The position numbers and the translations under genes are program-made. From the NCBI RefSeq assembly GCF_036884655.1, contig NC_088342.1, forward strand, positions 15,948,001 through 16,012,000: DNA of 64,000 bases. The letters are read 5' to 3'. The notes under the pieces were generated by a model. The model saw nothing but the letters and a program-made list of their open reading frames with translations, was not told the origin of the DNA and did no database searches. Of this stretch, positions 20,724 through 33,019 are shown piece by piece (position 1 is the first letter of the stretch; each line of letters opens with the position of its first letter). Source of the DNA: Musa acuminata AAA Group (taxonomy: Eukaryota > Streptophyta > Magnoliopsida > Zingiberales > Musaceae).

Positions 20724-22292
20724 ATCATCAATTGGTTATCATCATCAAAAAGGGGTAGATTGTTGAATCTCCGATTTTGATGATGAAACCAATTGATAGT
20801 ATTTATGATTTAATCTGTATTTTAAGTGACGTAGAAAGCTTCGATCAGGATGAGACAATTAAACTAGGAAGAATTATGTTGGGGTGGAGAAAAACATGTC
20901 AGAAGATTGGACATCGCGCCGAAGGATTGGTCGATATATTGGCAGAAGACTTCAGTCCATGAATTCAAGCATCGGTCCAAGAAGAGCGGATATTGCACCA
21001 AGGATATTGAAGTTGCAGAGGTCAACTGGTCGATTGGACAATAGGTCGTAAGAGAGGACGATGCATTTAAGAATCGGACGAAGCGTCATTGGACCAATAA
21101 TATGCCAGACAACATGATTCATACTTAGTAATAATTGTCTAGATCGAAGTGTGTTTTATGTATGCAGGATTAACTATGATAGCAAGGCATAAAGTAAAAT
21201 AAAGTCCCAGAGTCAAAAACACGATTTCGGGGGGAGTTCGAGAGTTCGTCGGAAGTTCTGCTAGAATTAACTGAGAAGTCTAGGAGCATGCCAAAGAAGC
21301 TCGTCGGAACTCGCTAAGAAGATAGTTGTGAAGTCCAGGAGCTTGTCGGGAGTCCGTTGGAACAATGCCGAGAGATCGTCGGAAGTTCTCCGGAAGATTG
21401 TCGGAAGCTCACCGGAAGAAACCTAGACTTACAGACTTGTTTAGCTTAGTAATTATCTTAGATTTCATAGTTAGCAAATAATTAGGATTGAAATTGGGCC
21501 AACCTAATTAAGGGCTAGTTGGGCCCATGTATGGACCGTGTTGGGCCAAATGAAAGGCCCAAACAGTGATCCAACAGGTGGCACTGAAGTGGCACAATCT
21601 CCGAGACTATGTCAGACGGTGGTACCGCCAGATTGGGTGATGGTACCACCTAGTGTCAATGTTGCAGGCACTAGTACCACCCAACACAAGCGGTGGTACT
21701 GCTAGGACCTAGGAAATGTAGAATGAGACCCTTTTAGGCTTCAAGTTTGAATCAACTTGAAGCCTATAAATACCCCTCTCATCCCTGGTTAAACAACACA
21801 CAACTAAGAGCAAAAAAGGAAAGAAAAATATATTTCAATTATGTATGAACTCCTCTCAAAGTTCTAAGTGTTAAAATAGTTTGAGAGAGGAGTAAGTGGG
21901 GGTGTAAGGGTTATCTCCTAAACTTGGTAAAAGAAGAAGCGAGTTGTAAAAGGTGGTTGGTCTTTGCCTATTGAAGGAAGACTGATAGTGGATGCCGATG
22001 GTCTCGACGGAAGAGGAATCAATGGAGTGGATGTAGGTCACGACAACCGAACCACTATAAAATCTGGTTTGCGTTTTGTCTTGAGCAATTTACTTTAACT
22101 ATAAACCACTTTACTTGCTTACTGCTTTCAATATATTTATGAACGTGTTTCAAGTTAAGATCTTTATGAAATAGTTTTCATCGGAATCAGTTTTAATCGA
22201 AACGAAATGATTTGAATCCGTGATTTTACCATTACACTAATTCACTCCCCCCCCCCCCCTCTCTCTCTTGTAGTGTCGACTTATTCTTAACA
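20724..22292 (+). mobile_element. Element N: 3'-end fragment of a Sirevirus element (polypurine tract plus LTR)
   Basis: Plus strand. About 23 bases of interior and a polypurine tract (20747-20760) precede a complete LTR, 20761-22292 (1532 bp, TGTTGAATCTCC to TTCTTAACA). The LTR is of the long type, with a U3 region at 20800-21120 that A, B, C and D lack. It holds a perfect 12-bp inverted repeat (21736-21765) directly upstream of a TATA box (21765-21772) and ends in a C/CT-rich run inside the hairpin. The 5' side was lost together with host LTR sequence, so no target duplication is visible. Confidence 0.85.
21736..21772 (+). promoter_or_regulatory. Inverted repeat and TATA box of the N LTR
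   Basis: AGGCTTCAAGTT (21736-21747), six-base spacer, AACTTGAAGCCT (21754-21765), then TATAAATA (21765-21772). The arms are perfect complements. In A and C a different perfect palindrome lies just upstream of the TATA box. Confidence 0.75.
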
Positions 22293-22614
22293 ACCAACTA
22301 CCTCTATCACTCTATCATATGGACGAGTATACATCACACTAGTTTGTTGGGTTATCTCGATGTCCCTTTTGAGTAACTTATGACTAGGATTATTTAGGGT
22401 ATGTGTTTAAAGGTGAATTGGTCTCAATATCATGATCTCATTATGATCTGATTCCCATTGCACAGATCCATGGACAACACAATATATATATGCATGTATG
22501 CAATAAGCAATATAAAGTGATCAAATGCAAAAATACAATAAGTAAAAAGAATGTGTATTATGTCACATGTGCCATCACTCACGTGATTGGCTTATATGAC
22601 ACCTATGACTAGTA
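22293..22614 (-). repeat. LTR shared by H and I, second half
   Basis: Resumes at ACCAACTACCTC, matching 13789 onward, and ends CACCTATGACTAGTA. The following ATATCTCACTTAACC matches the polypurine-tract region after 14127, so it serves as the 3' LTR of I. Confidence 0.82.
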
Positions 22615-24308
22615 ATATCTCACTTAACCTAAAACCAATCATCTGTGTCTGATCCCCATCAGACCCTTGTGACGCTCAAAGATAATTTAAGACAATAGCT
22701 TTGTCAATGGATCTATGATGTTTTATTCAGATGAAACTCTTTCTACTACTACATCTCCTTGGGTCATGATCTCTCTAATCATATGGAATCTCCTCAGAAT
22801 GTGCTTAGACTTCTGATAAGACTTGGGTTCCTTCGCTTGAGCAATCGCCCCATTGTTGTCGTAATATAAGGGAATCAGCTCCTCGTTACCTAACATAACT
22901 CCTAGATCTGTGATTAACTTCTTTATCCATACTCCCTCTATTACTGTCTTTGCTGTAATAATGTACTCTACCTCTATGGTCGAGTCAGTAGTAGTATCTT
23001 GCTTGGAACTTTTCGAGCATATTGCTCCTTCGTTCAGGGTGAACACATACCCCGGATTAGATTTGCTATCATCGATATCAGATTGGAAACTCGAGTTTGT
23101 GTAGCCTTCAACCCTAAGGCTACTACCTCTATATACTAGTAAAAGATCCTCAGTCCTTCTCAAGTACTTAAGGATATACTTTACTGCTTTCTAGTGCTCC
23201 AAGCTAGGATCCGCTTGATACCTACTCGGAACACTCAGAACATGCGCTATATCAGACCTAGTATATAGCATGGAATATATGATAGACTATATTGTTGATG
23301 CATAGGGTATCCTATCCATGTTCGCCCTTTCTTAAGGAGTCTTTGAGAACATACTCCTAGAAAGCGATATCCCATGTCTCATCGGTATGAGACATCTCTT
23401 GGAATTTTTTATGCTAAACCTTTTAACAATGGTGTCTATGTACTTGGACTAAAACAAGCCAAGCATCCTCTTGGATCTATCTCTATAGATCTGAATTCCT
23501 AAGATAAATGATGCTTCCCCTAAGTCCTTCATGGAGAAGTGTCTAGATAATTAAGCTTTTACTATGGATAACATTCTTACATCATTCCCAATGATCAAGA
23601 TATCATTCATATATAGCACAAGAAGGTGATAGCACTCCCACTTACTTTTCTGTACACACAAGGCTTATCTTCGTTCTTAACAAAGTCATAAGATCTTATC
23701 GCCTCATCAAATCTTCTGTTCTAATTTCGGGAAGCTTGCTTTAGTCCATAAATGGACCTAAGCAACCTACACACTCTATTTAGGCATTTCTTGGACACAA
23801 ATCTCTCGAGCTATATTATATACATCTCATCCTCGAGATTACTATTGAGGAACATGGTTTTCACGTTCATATGCCCGATCTCATAATTATAGTGTATTAT
23901 ATTGTGCTGCAATACCAATAGAATTCAGATGGATTTTAGCATGGCTACGAGTGAGAAGGTTTCGTCATAGTCAACACATTACCTTTGATGATACCCCTTA
24001 GCCACTAGTTTTACTTTATAAGTCTCAACCTTTCTATCAACTTTGATCTTCTTCTTGAAGATCCACTTGTAATCGATGGGTATAATACCCTTGGGTGCAT
24101 CAACTAGGTTCCAAATCTTGTTAGAATACATAAAATCCATCTCAGAATTTATGACTTCTTGACACTTCTCAGAGTCTATACTCGTAATAGCTAACTCGTA
24201 GGTTTGAGGATCAATATCTTCAACATCCTCTCCTCTAATATGTTGCACATATCTCTTAGGAGGATGAGATACTCTACCAGACCTACATAAAGTTAGAACT
24301 TGTGTGCT
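22615..24308 (-). pseudogene. pol: Element I: pol remnant (RT and RNase H)
   Basis: Second Angela/Tork-like interior, minus strand. The RNase H end at 22723-23163 has LYYDNNGAIAQ and SKHILRRFHMIRE. The RT start at 23979-24248 has NKIWNLVDAPKG and KKIKVDRKVETYKVKLVAKGY. The part between is full of stops, and the RT catalytic box near 23600 reads YMND instead of Y(M/V)DD. It ends at about 24308 where gypsy element J is inserted. The integrase, protease, gag and leader of I are missing except for a scrap of LTR at 39735-39772. Confidence 0.82.
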
Positions 24309-24950
24309 AGTTTCATGCCTCCCGAATCGATAATACTAAAATTTTCATCACAAACCAATCCAGGATCCAAACTAACATTTCAGGATACTGAGAAACATTT
24401 AAACATCAATCACATCCATAAAACCTATACACTTTATAATCATATATCACATCACTCGAAAATTCACATTTATGGAAACCCAAGCCAACTTAACAAAACA
24501 TTAATAACAGTTATAAATCCATAAGCTAAACAATTTATACAGTCAGAACTCCAACCATTTAACACAAGTTCATATTATCATAAATTAAACTTAACATTCC
24601 AAAATTCCAAATGAGGGAGATCGTTTAACACTTTTACACGATATATCAACTCAAACTTGTCAACAATATTTACAAACAAAATATGCTTATATAACAATAA
24701 CATAACCACCAACAAGACTTACCCATAATTATGAATAGCTCTCCACTACCTCAGCCCAATATAAACATCTCAATGAGTGACAAGTTAACTTGAAAGATTT
24801 ATATAATTAAGTGAGCTAAAAAGCTCAGCAAGTGACAAAACATATCCAAAATGAAAATGAACCATTTCAAATAAACAAGGTATCACAATGTAAGACAAAA
24901 TACAAGAGATTCAAGGATATCATCTTATTAGATATAAATTGCAAATGTTG
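24309..24950 (-). repeat. 3' LTR of J, distal piece
   Basis: Minus-strand reading contains GTCACTTGCTGAGCTTTTTAGC and ends GATTCGGGAGGCATGA, homologous to 27060-27607 of LTR1 in opposite orientation. The outer terminus has TT where TG is expected (in plus text, one substitution). Interrupted at 24950 by LTR1. Confidence 0.78.
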
Positions 24951-25324
24951 TGTAACATCCTCCATTTTTCTAAATTTAGTAAATGCTTATTTGTAAATAT
25001 GAGGATTATTTAATATTTTTTTATATTAAATGATATTATATTAAAAGTTTATGGCAAGGGACCTAAGAGTAAATATTAGAAAATTGATATGATTTATGAA
25101 AGATTTAGTTTTAAGTTAAAAAAAATGGTGGACATATGTCACTAGCTAACCTAAGGTTCGTGCCACCTATGTTTGCTCTGAGGATGACACATAGGCTTCT
25201 TTCATACATGCTTGCCACCTTGCAAGTCTTGTATTAGCTAAACCTAATGCAATTAGAGAAGAAACTAAAGGAAAACTTAACTAAAGGAGGAAAACATAAG
25301 AGCTGCAGCTAGCGTGGGTTTAAG

Positions 25325-25362
25325 AGAAGAAGAAGAAGAAGAAGAAGAAGAAGAAGAAGAAG
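25325..25362. repeat. (GAA)n microsatellite
   Basis: About twelve AGA/GAA triplets in LTR1. The homologous site in the inverted LTR (37637-37795, pyrimidine text) is a longer, less regular expansion. Confidence 0.95.
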
Positions 25363-26387
25363 CTTTGAGGTTTTGCATCAATTCCCCATATTTGAGAATC
25401 AATTTTTTTCTAAAGCAAGTGTTCTAACCCCATACAACAGAATCCTAATATCTATATTCATTTTAATTCTATATAATTCAAAAGATTTCAGCTTAGCACC
25501 AAATATTTTTTTCGTTTTGATACAAAGCCATGAATCTGTAATTTTTCGGTAATCTAACCTCTATGCATTATTTTGGACATAACTTTTAGTACTAAACTCT
25601 GATTTAGGCAAAGCCTAACTCATTTGAAATTAGACTTAAAGACCTTTATTTTAAAACCTAAATTAAATTATTTAGAGTTTAAATGCCGACTCAGACGTCT
25701 ATTTTAACTAACCCTATAGATTCTACAAAACAAGGACTGTAATTTCTGACCTTTTGTTGCTTAACTACTTGTAACTTTCTGTTGGGAACTCAGATTCATC
25801 CAAAGTATGATTTATTGGAAACTAGACTCAGAACTCTTTTTGTACTTATCTAATTTGAAATTTTTAGAATACAAATACAAACTGAAAATATCTATTTTCT
25901 TTGACCCTATGGATTTAGTAAAATAGAGCTAATGTTTACAAACCTTTCACTACGAAATTAATTGTAACTCCCTGTTGTAAACTCCAATTCGTGCAAAACT
26001 TATTTACCTAAAACTAGATTGACAATATTTCGAATACATATATTTTGTATAAATTGGAGCATAATTGGTTATCCAAATAATTCATATAATCTACCTCTCA
26101 AATTCTGTCAGAATTGAGCTTTGATCGATTTCATCTATACTTGTTTCGTCTCTTTGGAAATTGATTTCAGCTAAAATCCTTATTTCAGATGAGCTTTATA
26201 TTATTGTATTAAATTTTTGTATACTCTTGTCCTTCAATTATTTGTATATCTGCATCTATCATGTAAGGTTCGTGTTTATATCGCAATGTTTCGTATAGGC
26301 ATATGCATTCCGTTGTTCTGCATGTGTTTCCGATATATGCCAACTCTATTATTTACAATGCCCTTTTGTACTCTGGTATTTGTGAGA

Positions 26388-26485
26388 TTATTTGGACCTT
26401 TGCTAGAAATAGTAAAGGGATTACTTGGACCTTTGCCAAAAATGGTAAAGGGATTATCTGGACCTTTACCAGAAATGGTAAAGGG
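26388..26485. repeat. 33-bp tandem repeat, three copies
   Basis: Three units beginning TTA(T/C)(T/C)TGGACCTTT and ending GGTAAAGGGA. Part of LTR1; the inverted LTR has a single unit at about 36335-36375. Confidence 0.85.
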
Positions 26486-26730
26486 TATATGCTTAGAGCC
26501 CGCAATGCTCTGCCGACCCCCTTTGGCTTCATCTAGACATGGATGGATGACACTCCCAGATGTGGGAGATTATGTTTGGGATCCCACATCACCCTCTATC
26601 TATTTGATATAATATCCAGAGCTTTGGTTATGTGCTTCTATATGTGTTTTGGATAAGAATAAAATGTATGCAACATCAAATGCGACGTTTGAGCTTCTGT
26701 TTCATATTTGTTTTTTGATATGCTTAGAAA

Positions 26731-26890
26731 TGCTTCATATACCATTGATATATTCTAAAGCATTTCATCTGCCATTGATATGTTCCGAAATATTTCATCC
26801 ACCATTGATATGATCCGAAATGCTTCCTATGCCATTGATATGTTCCGAAGCACTTCATCCGCCATTGATATGTTTTGAAATATTTCATTA
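26731..26890. repeat. 30-bp tandem array in LTR1
   Basis: Five to six units of the form TTCATCCGCCATTGATATGTTCCGAAATGC. As 30 is divisible by three, it produces spurious repetitive ORFs on both strands. Confidence 0.88.
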
Positions 26891-27612
26891 TGTCAATGAT
26901 TTGCTCCAATTAGCCCTTACTCTATTGTTATGAACAAAACATACTTCGAATGAAATGACATTATAACTCTGCATTCGTCGAGTGGCTATCTTTGAACTCT
27001 TGCATCTCTGCCTTGTATTTTGAAATCTTATTTGTTCGAAACTATCCTCTTTGCCACATATATGTTAGTCACCCGCTGAGCTTTATATGCTCACTCCGTT
27101 ACTATATAATTTTTTCAAGATAGCTTGTTGCTCGCTAAAATATTAAAATTAGGCTGAGGCAGTAGAAAGCTAAAAGATTATTGGGCAAATCTTTTGTACT
27201 TGATAGGTTGATGTTGTATAAGTTCCTTTTGTGTGTAATAAAATATCAACGATAACTCTAGATTGATGTATCTTATAAATATTTGAAAAGTACCTCTCAT
27301 ATCGAGATTTTGGGAATGTTAAGTTTAAATTGTGTAATGATATAAACATATGATAAATATTGGTTTTTGTGATTGTATAAAATCTAACACTTGTGGATTT
27401 ATGAGGTGGTCCTTATCTTGGTGAGTTGGTTTCAGATTTTATGATTCATTGAGTGATATAGTATATGAATTTAAATTATACAGGTTTTAGGAATTCTGGA
27501 ATTATGGATATGAATGACTTGAATGGTTTTCTCAGTAACCTCAAATGTGTGATTGGATCTTGGAATGTATTATTGAATTTTAATATTATCGATTCTGGGG
27601 GCGTGCATGTTG

Positions 27613-28022
27613 TTTCAATCGAAACATATCTAGTTCACAACAAATGGAATATAGAGTAATTTGAGCATATCAATGGCGTATGAAATATTCCAGAGTATAT
27701 CAACGACATATGGAATATTTCAGAGCATATCATTGATAAATAAAATATTTCGGAGCATATCAATGGCGTATGAAATGTTCCTGAGCATATTAATGGTATA
27801 TAAAATATTTTAGAGTATATCAATGGTAAATAAAATATTTCGGAGTATATCAATGGCATATTAAATGCTTTGGAGTTTATCGATGGCAAATGAACATCTT
27901 AGAGGCATAAGATTCATTTCGGAACATATCAAATAACAAATATGAAACATAAGCTCAAACGTCGCATTTGATGTTAAATTCATATCATTCTTATCCAAAG
28001 CACATATATAAGTACATAACCA
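27613..28022 (-). repeat. 3' LTR of J, middle piece with inverted 30-bp array
   Basis: Continues the J LTR after LTR1. Bases 27660-27895 are seven to eight diverged 30-bp units, the reverse-complement relatives of 26731-26890. It stops at ACATAACCA, where G is inserted, and resumes at 36156. Confidence 0.82.
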
Positions 28023-30163
28023 TGCTAGGATCAAGAGCACTAAGAGGGGGGGGGGGTGAATTAGTGCAGCAGAAATCCTTCAACGATAAAACACGTTCGA
28101 ACGTTAAAAACGATTTCGGTGTGAAAGCCGAATCTAAGATTACTTTAACTTAAGATCAAGCGAGATGACGTTAAAATCAATCTATGAAGGCAGTTTGTAG
28201 TTATGATGAAAACCAGAATATAAGCGCAAACTGAAATATGACGTTCGTTTGAAGAAGCTGATTTACGTCTAAATGCTGATTCGTAAATCACTTGATTAGG
28301 CGAGATGCAGTTTAAGCAAGGATATAAAGGCAGTTTGCAGTTATGATTGAAATCAAAACGTAAACGGAAACTAAAATATGATGATCGTACGAAAAAACAG
28401 ATTTACGTCTAAACGCTGATTCGTAAAGTACAAAGCTTGAAACCCGATCGTATATGCGCAGAAAGCAGTAAGCTTTAGAGGAGGTTTACAGTAAAGATAA
28501 TATGCTCAAAGTAAATGCAAACCGAGATTTAGAGTGGTTCGATCAATCTTGACTTACTCCACTTTTGGCTTCCTCCACCGACGAGGTCACCGACGTCAAC
28601 TAGAGGCCTTCCTTCAATAGGCGAAGGCCAACCACCCTTTTATAGTTTCACTCCTTTTGACGGGCTTAGGAGACAACCCTTACAGAATTTTCTCTCCTCT
28701 CTTTACAGCTCAGAACTTGGAAGAAAAGAGGGAGAAGAACTTTTGGCCTTTACAACAATTTTGAGCCCTAAAAATCACAGAACAAGATCAGGATTTCGGT
28801 GTAAGTTCTTGCCCTTTCAGTGCTGAATGGATGGGGTATTTATAGGCCCCAACCCAGTTCAAATTTGGAGCTCAAAACTATCAATTCCCGGAATTCCGGG
28901 ATCAGGCGGTTGCACCTCCTAACTGGAGCGGTTGCACCGCTTGGCAGAGCTCGAAGACTGAGCCTCTGGACGGTGCTACCTCCTGTCACGGGCAGTTGCA
29001 CCTCCTGCCAGAGCTCAAAGACGGAGCTCAGGCGATTGTACCTCCTGACTGAGGCGGTTGCACCGCCTGGCAGAGCTCGAAGACCGAGCTCAAGCGGTGC
29101 CACCTCCTGTTAGGGGAGGTTGCACCGCCTAGTCTCGCTCGGAGACTGAGCCCAGGCGGTGCCACTGCCTGGCTGGAGCAGTTGCACCTCCCAATCTCGC
29201 TCGGAGACTGAGCCCAAGCAGTGCAACCTCCTGCCTAGGGCGGTTCAACCGCCTAGCAGAAATCAGGGTCCGAATGGGTTGATCCATTCGGCCCAATTTG
29301 GGTTTTTCAAGGGCCCAATTGCCCCAAGATTAAGTTAATGGGATCACCTTTCATTTCCAACTTAATCATTGTGCTAACTACGATATTCCCTAAGACATTT
29401 ACTGCAACTTGCTCCGATGCATCAATCGCTTCTTCCGGCGAACTTCCGTCGATCATCCGATGAACCCTCGGTGATGCTCCTGCGGACTTCCGGCAAACTC
29501 CTGGACTTGCGACGATTCACTTGGCGAGTTCCGACGAGCTTGTTTAGCAAGCTTATGGACTTCTCGGATTTGTTCCCGCAGAACCTCCGACGACTATCCG
29601 AACTTCCGTCGAACTCTCAAACTCGCAACGTGATCATTGTCTTGACTCCGACGCAACTCCTGCTGCATGTCTTACTTTTATCGTAGTTAATCCTGCACAC
29701 TTACCTCAGCATATAGATTAGATAACAAATGACAATTGACTTCATCATCAAAATCCGAGATTCAACAAAAACAAAACTTCGATCGAGACAATTAATCCTA
29801 AGTAATTAACCAAGTTGTCCGGCATGTCATTGGTCACTCGACACTTCATCCGATTCTTCGGCGCATCGTCCTCTCCTGCAGCCTATTGCCCAATCGGCCA
29901 GTTGACTCCGCAACTCCGATATCCTTAGCACAATACCCGCTCTTCTTGGCCCGATGCCCAAGTCCACGGCCCGAAGCCTTCTATCGATACGTCGACCGAT
30001 CCACCGGCCCGACGTCCAATCTTCTAACATGTTTCTCCGGCACAACATGATTTTCCTGCTTTAATTGTCTCATCCTGATCGAAGCATCCTGCGTCACTCA
30101 AAATGCAGAATAAATCATAAACATATATCAAGTAGTTTCATCATCAAAATACGAGATTCAGCA
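28023..30163 (-). repeat. 3' LTR of G (chimeric, 2141 bp)
   Basis: Starts TGCTAGGATC (one change from TGTTAGG) and ends GATTCAGCA. Contains the terminal hairpin, a GC-rich array (28900-29250), a TATA element (minus, about 28838-28848), and at about 29734-29767 an internal copy of the short-type LTR start. The remaining 396 bases match the U3 of the long LTR type (N). Confidence 0.88.
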
Positions 30164-33019
30164 ATCTCCCCATTTTTGATGATGATAACCACTTGTTGAC
30201 GGAGTTAAACTTAACTCCCGGAGTTTAAACAAACTCCCCCTATCAATATGCCATATTGATAGAACCTTGAATTCAAACTGAATTCAAGTCATTGCAATAT
30301 TCATCATGAATACTTGCAACACGTCATCATGAACTTATGCATAAACTTATGCATAACATGTCATGTCATCAACATACTTCTCCCCCTTTGTCATCAACAA
30401 AAAGAAGAAGTACCACAATCAAGTGTTTGTGATATAAGTTCAACTCATTGCATGAAAAACATAATATCCATTTTTACCATCATGCAAGTTTGCTATTATC
30501 AAATGGTATGATATCAACATGTAAGATTGTAATGTAAGCTTTTGATATCGTAACGCAAACATTTCAAGTGTTTATCAATTGTAGCATTTCATCACATGGC
30601 AAGATATCAATAAGTAAAGTTGCGATGCTAGTTCTTGATATATTATTATAATGCAACCATGGCATAGAGCAAATATGGCAATCATAGCATCAATTAATAT
30701 ATTTCTCCCCCTTTGTTGTCAACAAAAAGGAGAACGATATAAGCAAATTTTAAATATAAGTGCGATGCCATAATCAGGTTCATGTCATTTTTCAACATAG
30801 AGTGATAAGATACCAAATATTCAAACATCTCAAGGAAAATATGACATGGAGATAGCTTTGAAAACTTCTTCCATTTTATTTGTTATTTTCTTTTTACATG
30901 AAGGAGGAAAGCTATTTCTGAGCTTACTCGAATGAAGTTAAAATTGATAAGATATTAAAGCACGCTTCATTTTTACAAGTATGTGAATCAAATCCTTGTA
31001 CATAAAAATGACTTCCTTTTTCAAGAAGGAATTTATAAACAGGAATCATTTCATCAAATCCATTTCTCAAAACAAAATATTGTTCACATAATAAGTGTAT
31101 GAGAGATGTATTTGCTAGTTGATTCCATATATCAAAAATCAATGATATAAATTAAACTTAATATGACATATGCTTATTAAGTCTGGAAGAGGATAATTCG
31201 AAAATCCAATTGTTAGGTTACCAATAGTTAAGAGAATCCGAAAATGAAATTAACAATTTCATGCATTCGGACAAGGCTGTGCTATTGATTTTTAAATACA
31301 ATCATGAGGACAAAACATGCTTATTATCATGGAAATTTTTGTATCCAAAGTACATAATTTCCAACCTATTATTAGGGCATGCAATTGTGTAAAATCATCA
31401 TGGCAATCGAGTGATTTGATCATTCAATCAAGAAAGTCCAAAAATTAGTTCAATCATTCGGACATATTTTTGCCATAGTTTTTCAAATACAATCATGAAG
31501 ATAAGACATGCTCATCATCATGGTAGTATGATAGCAAGTTTACAATATACAAGCTAGCAAAAAATTTTCAACATTTTAAGACACGCAAGCTAGCAATTTT
31601 CTCTTTGAGATGTGCACATTAGCAACTCTTTCTCCCCCTATGTCATTGGCAAAAAAAAGGGAAGACCCTTTACATTAATTTCTAAATCATGACAAAGGTA
31701 GGTTTCAATCTTATTTATGCATCATTATATTTTTCAAATTCGAACATGCACAATTTCAAAAACCTTATATTTCATTCATGCATGATACTGAATAAATCAA
31801 TCAATATTATGAGCATATTATACATGATACTTAAATTTTTAACTATTTATCAACATTTTGATCATGATACCAAACATTCATCATTTAGAGTATTCATGAC
31901 ATTAAATCAATATTTATAATACATCATTTTAGTAATAACTCATAGCATTTAAAATCATGATTTACATCATATGCAATACATCACATCATAATTAAAAAAG
32001 CTCAAGTATTGCATGCATCATTGCAAATCATAAATGCTTCATATCATGATGGTATCAATTTTGTCAAATTATATCCTACCATGCATGATCATAACTTTTC
32101 ATTTGTATACATCAAAATAAATTAATGAATATTTCATATATTCATATCATCACATAAGGAATATCAAGAAGAATTGGTAATGAGATTTACGAATCATGTA
32201 GACAAATTATGAATATTAAGAGACATATTATGATTCTTTTTAGATAACTTAAATAGCAAAAAGAAAGAATCATAGTAAGTTATTTTGATTTATAAAAAGA
32301 ATTCTCAAGTTATAATACCAAGAAATCACGATTCATTTCAATAAATTTCAATAAGAACACAAAGTAGGTGATCTTGATTCATAAATGATTTCAAGTTATA
32401 AATCATGGGAAATTAAGATCATGATTTCGATAAAACCCATTAAATTCAAATCATCAAAATCTCAACATTACTTTCAAGAGATTCAAAATGGCATAGATAA
32501 TTTTATTAATCTCTTAGTGAAAAAGTCAATAAGGTAGAGAAAAATAAATTTTCAAGAAAAATACTTTTCTCTTTTTAGTTGTTTTAATTCATATGATTTT
32601 ATTTCATCTATGCCAAACATGTAGCGTGTTTTAAAATCGAAAGTGCAAGTTTTATTATGACAAAGATCAATAAGGCACTTTCATTACCGTGAAAATCGAA
32701 AATCGCAAGATTCATCATCCATAATTATAAAACCAATAAACACGATTTTTAAAATCTCATGCATAGAATAAAATCATGGTATCAAAACATCATTATATCA
32801 TCAAGCATGATTTCATATTTTCAATCAAAATCATTTTGTTTATTTATCATAAAATATGTATTTTTCATGATTATTTTCAGAACTACTAGCATGATCATAA
32901 AATTTGCATTTTCATCATAATTTTTTTTTTAACATGTATTTTTCAAGAAAATTAATTCTATACTAAAAAAGAAAATGCATTATGAAGAGCATCATGTAAT
33001 TTCGAAATAAATTAAGGGG
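30164..33019 (-). other. AT-rich 3' spacer of G with repeated polypurine tracts
   Basis: No coding sequence that I can support. Polypurine tracts on the minus strand lie at about 30164-30178 (terminal), 30233-30245, 30380-30395, 30702-30717 and 31630-31645; several are followed by the GTTGATGACAAAGG block or a variant. Multiple tracts upstream of the 3' LTR are a Sirevirus hallmark. The rest is AT-rich with scattered ATCATG words. Confidence 0.75.

Larger units (their letters stand above)
4086..22614 (-). mobile_element. Element H: decayed Angela/Tork-like copia retrotransposon
   Basis: Minus-strand element with its 3' LTR at left (4086-4812 plus 13203-14127, split by E) and its 5' LTR at right (19972-20723 plus 22293-22614, split by N). 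The primer-binding site is at 19959-19970. The interior holds, in coding order, a long leader (17975-19958), gag (about 17200-17970), protease, integrase, RT and RNase H (14128-17171). Many stops and frameshifts show that it is old. A second interior of the same family (I) follows the right LTR directly, so H and I share an LTR. Confidence 0.85.
24951..27607 (+). mobile_element. Solo LTR1 of the J family, inserted inside the J LTR
   Basis: 2657 bp from TGTAACATCC to GGGGGCGTGCA, plus strand, flanked by perfect 5-bp duplications TGTTG (24946-24950 and 27608-27612). It belongs to the same family as the LTR it interrupts but points the other way. No interior or primer site follows, so it is a solo LTR left by recombination between two LTRs. 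It contains a GAA microsatellite, a 33-bp tandem triplet and a 30-bp tandem array. Short ORFs here are not genes. Confidence 0.88.

Noticed and set aside
26724..26909. ORF with ten-residue repeats (YQW motif)
   Set aside because: Direct product of a 30-bp tandem array in an LTR. The same array gives a different repetitive ORF at 27635-27889.
31689..31919. 76-aa ORF in the G spacer
   Set aside because: AT-rich composition with Ile/Phe/Asn/Met bias; no homology to any element protein here.
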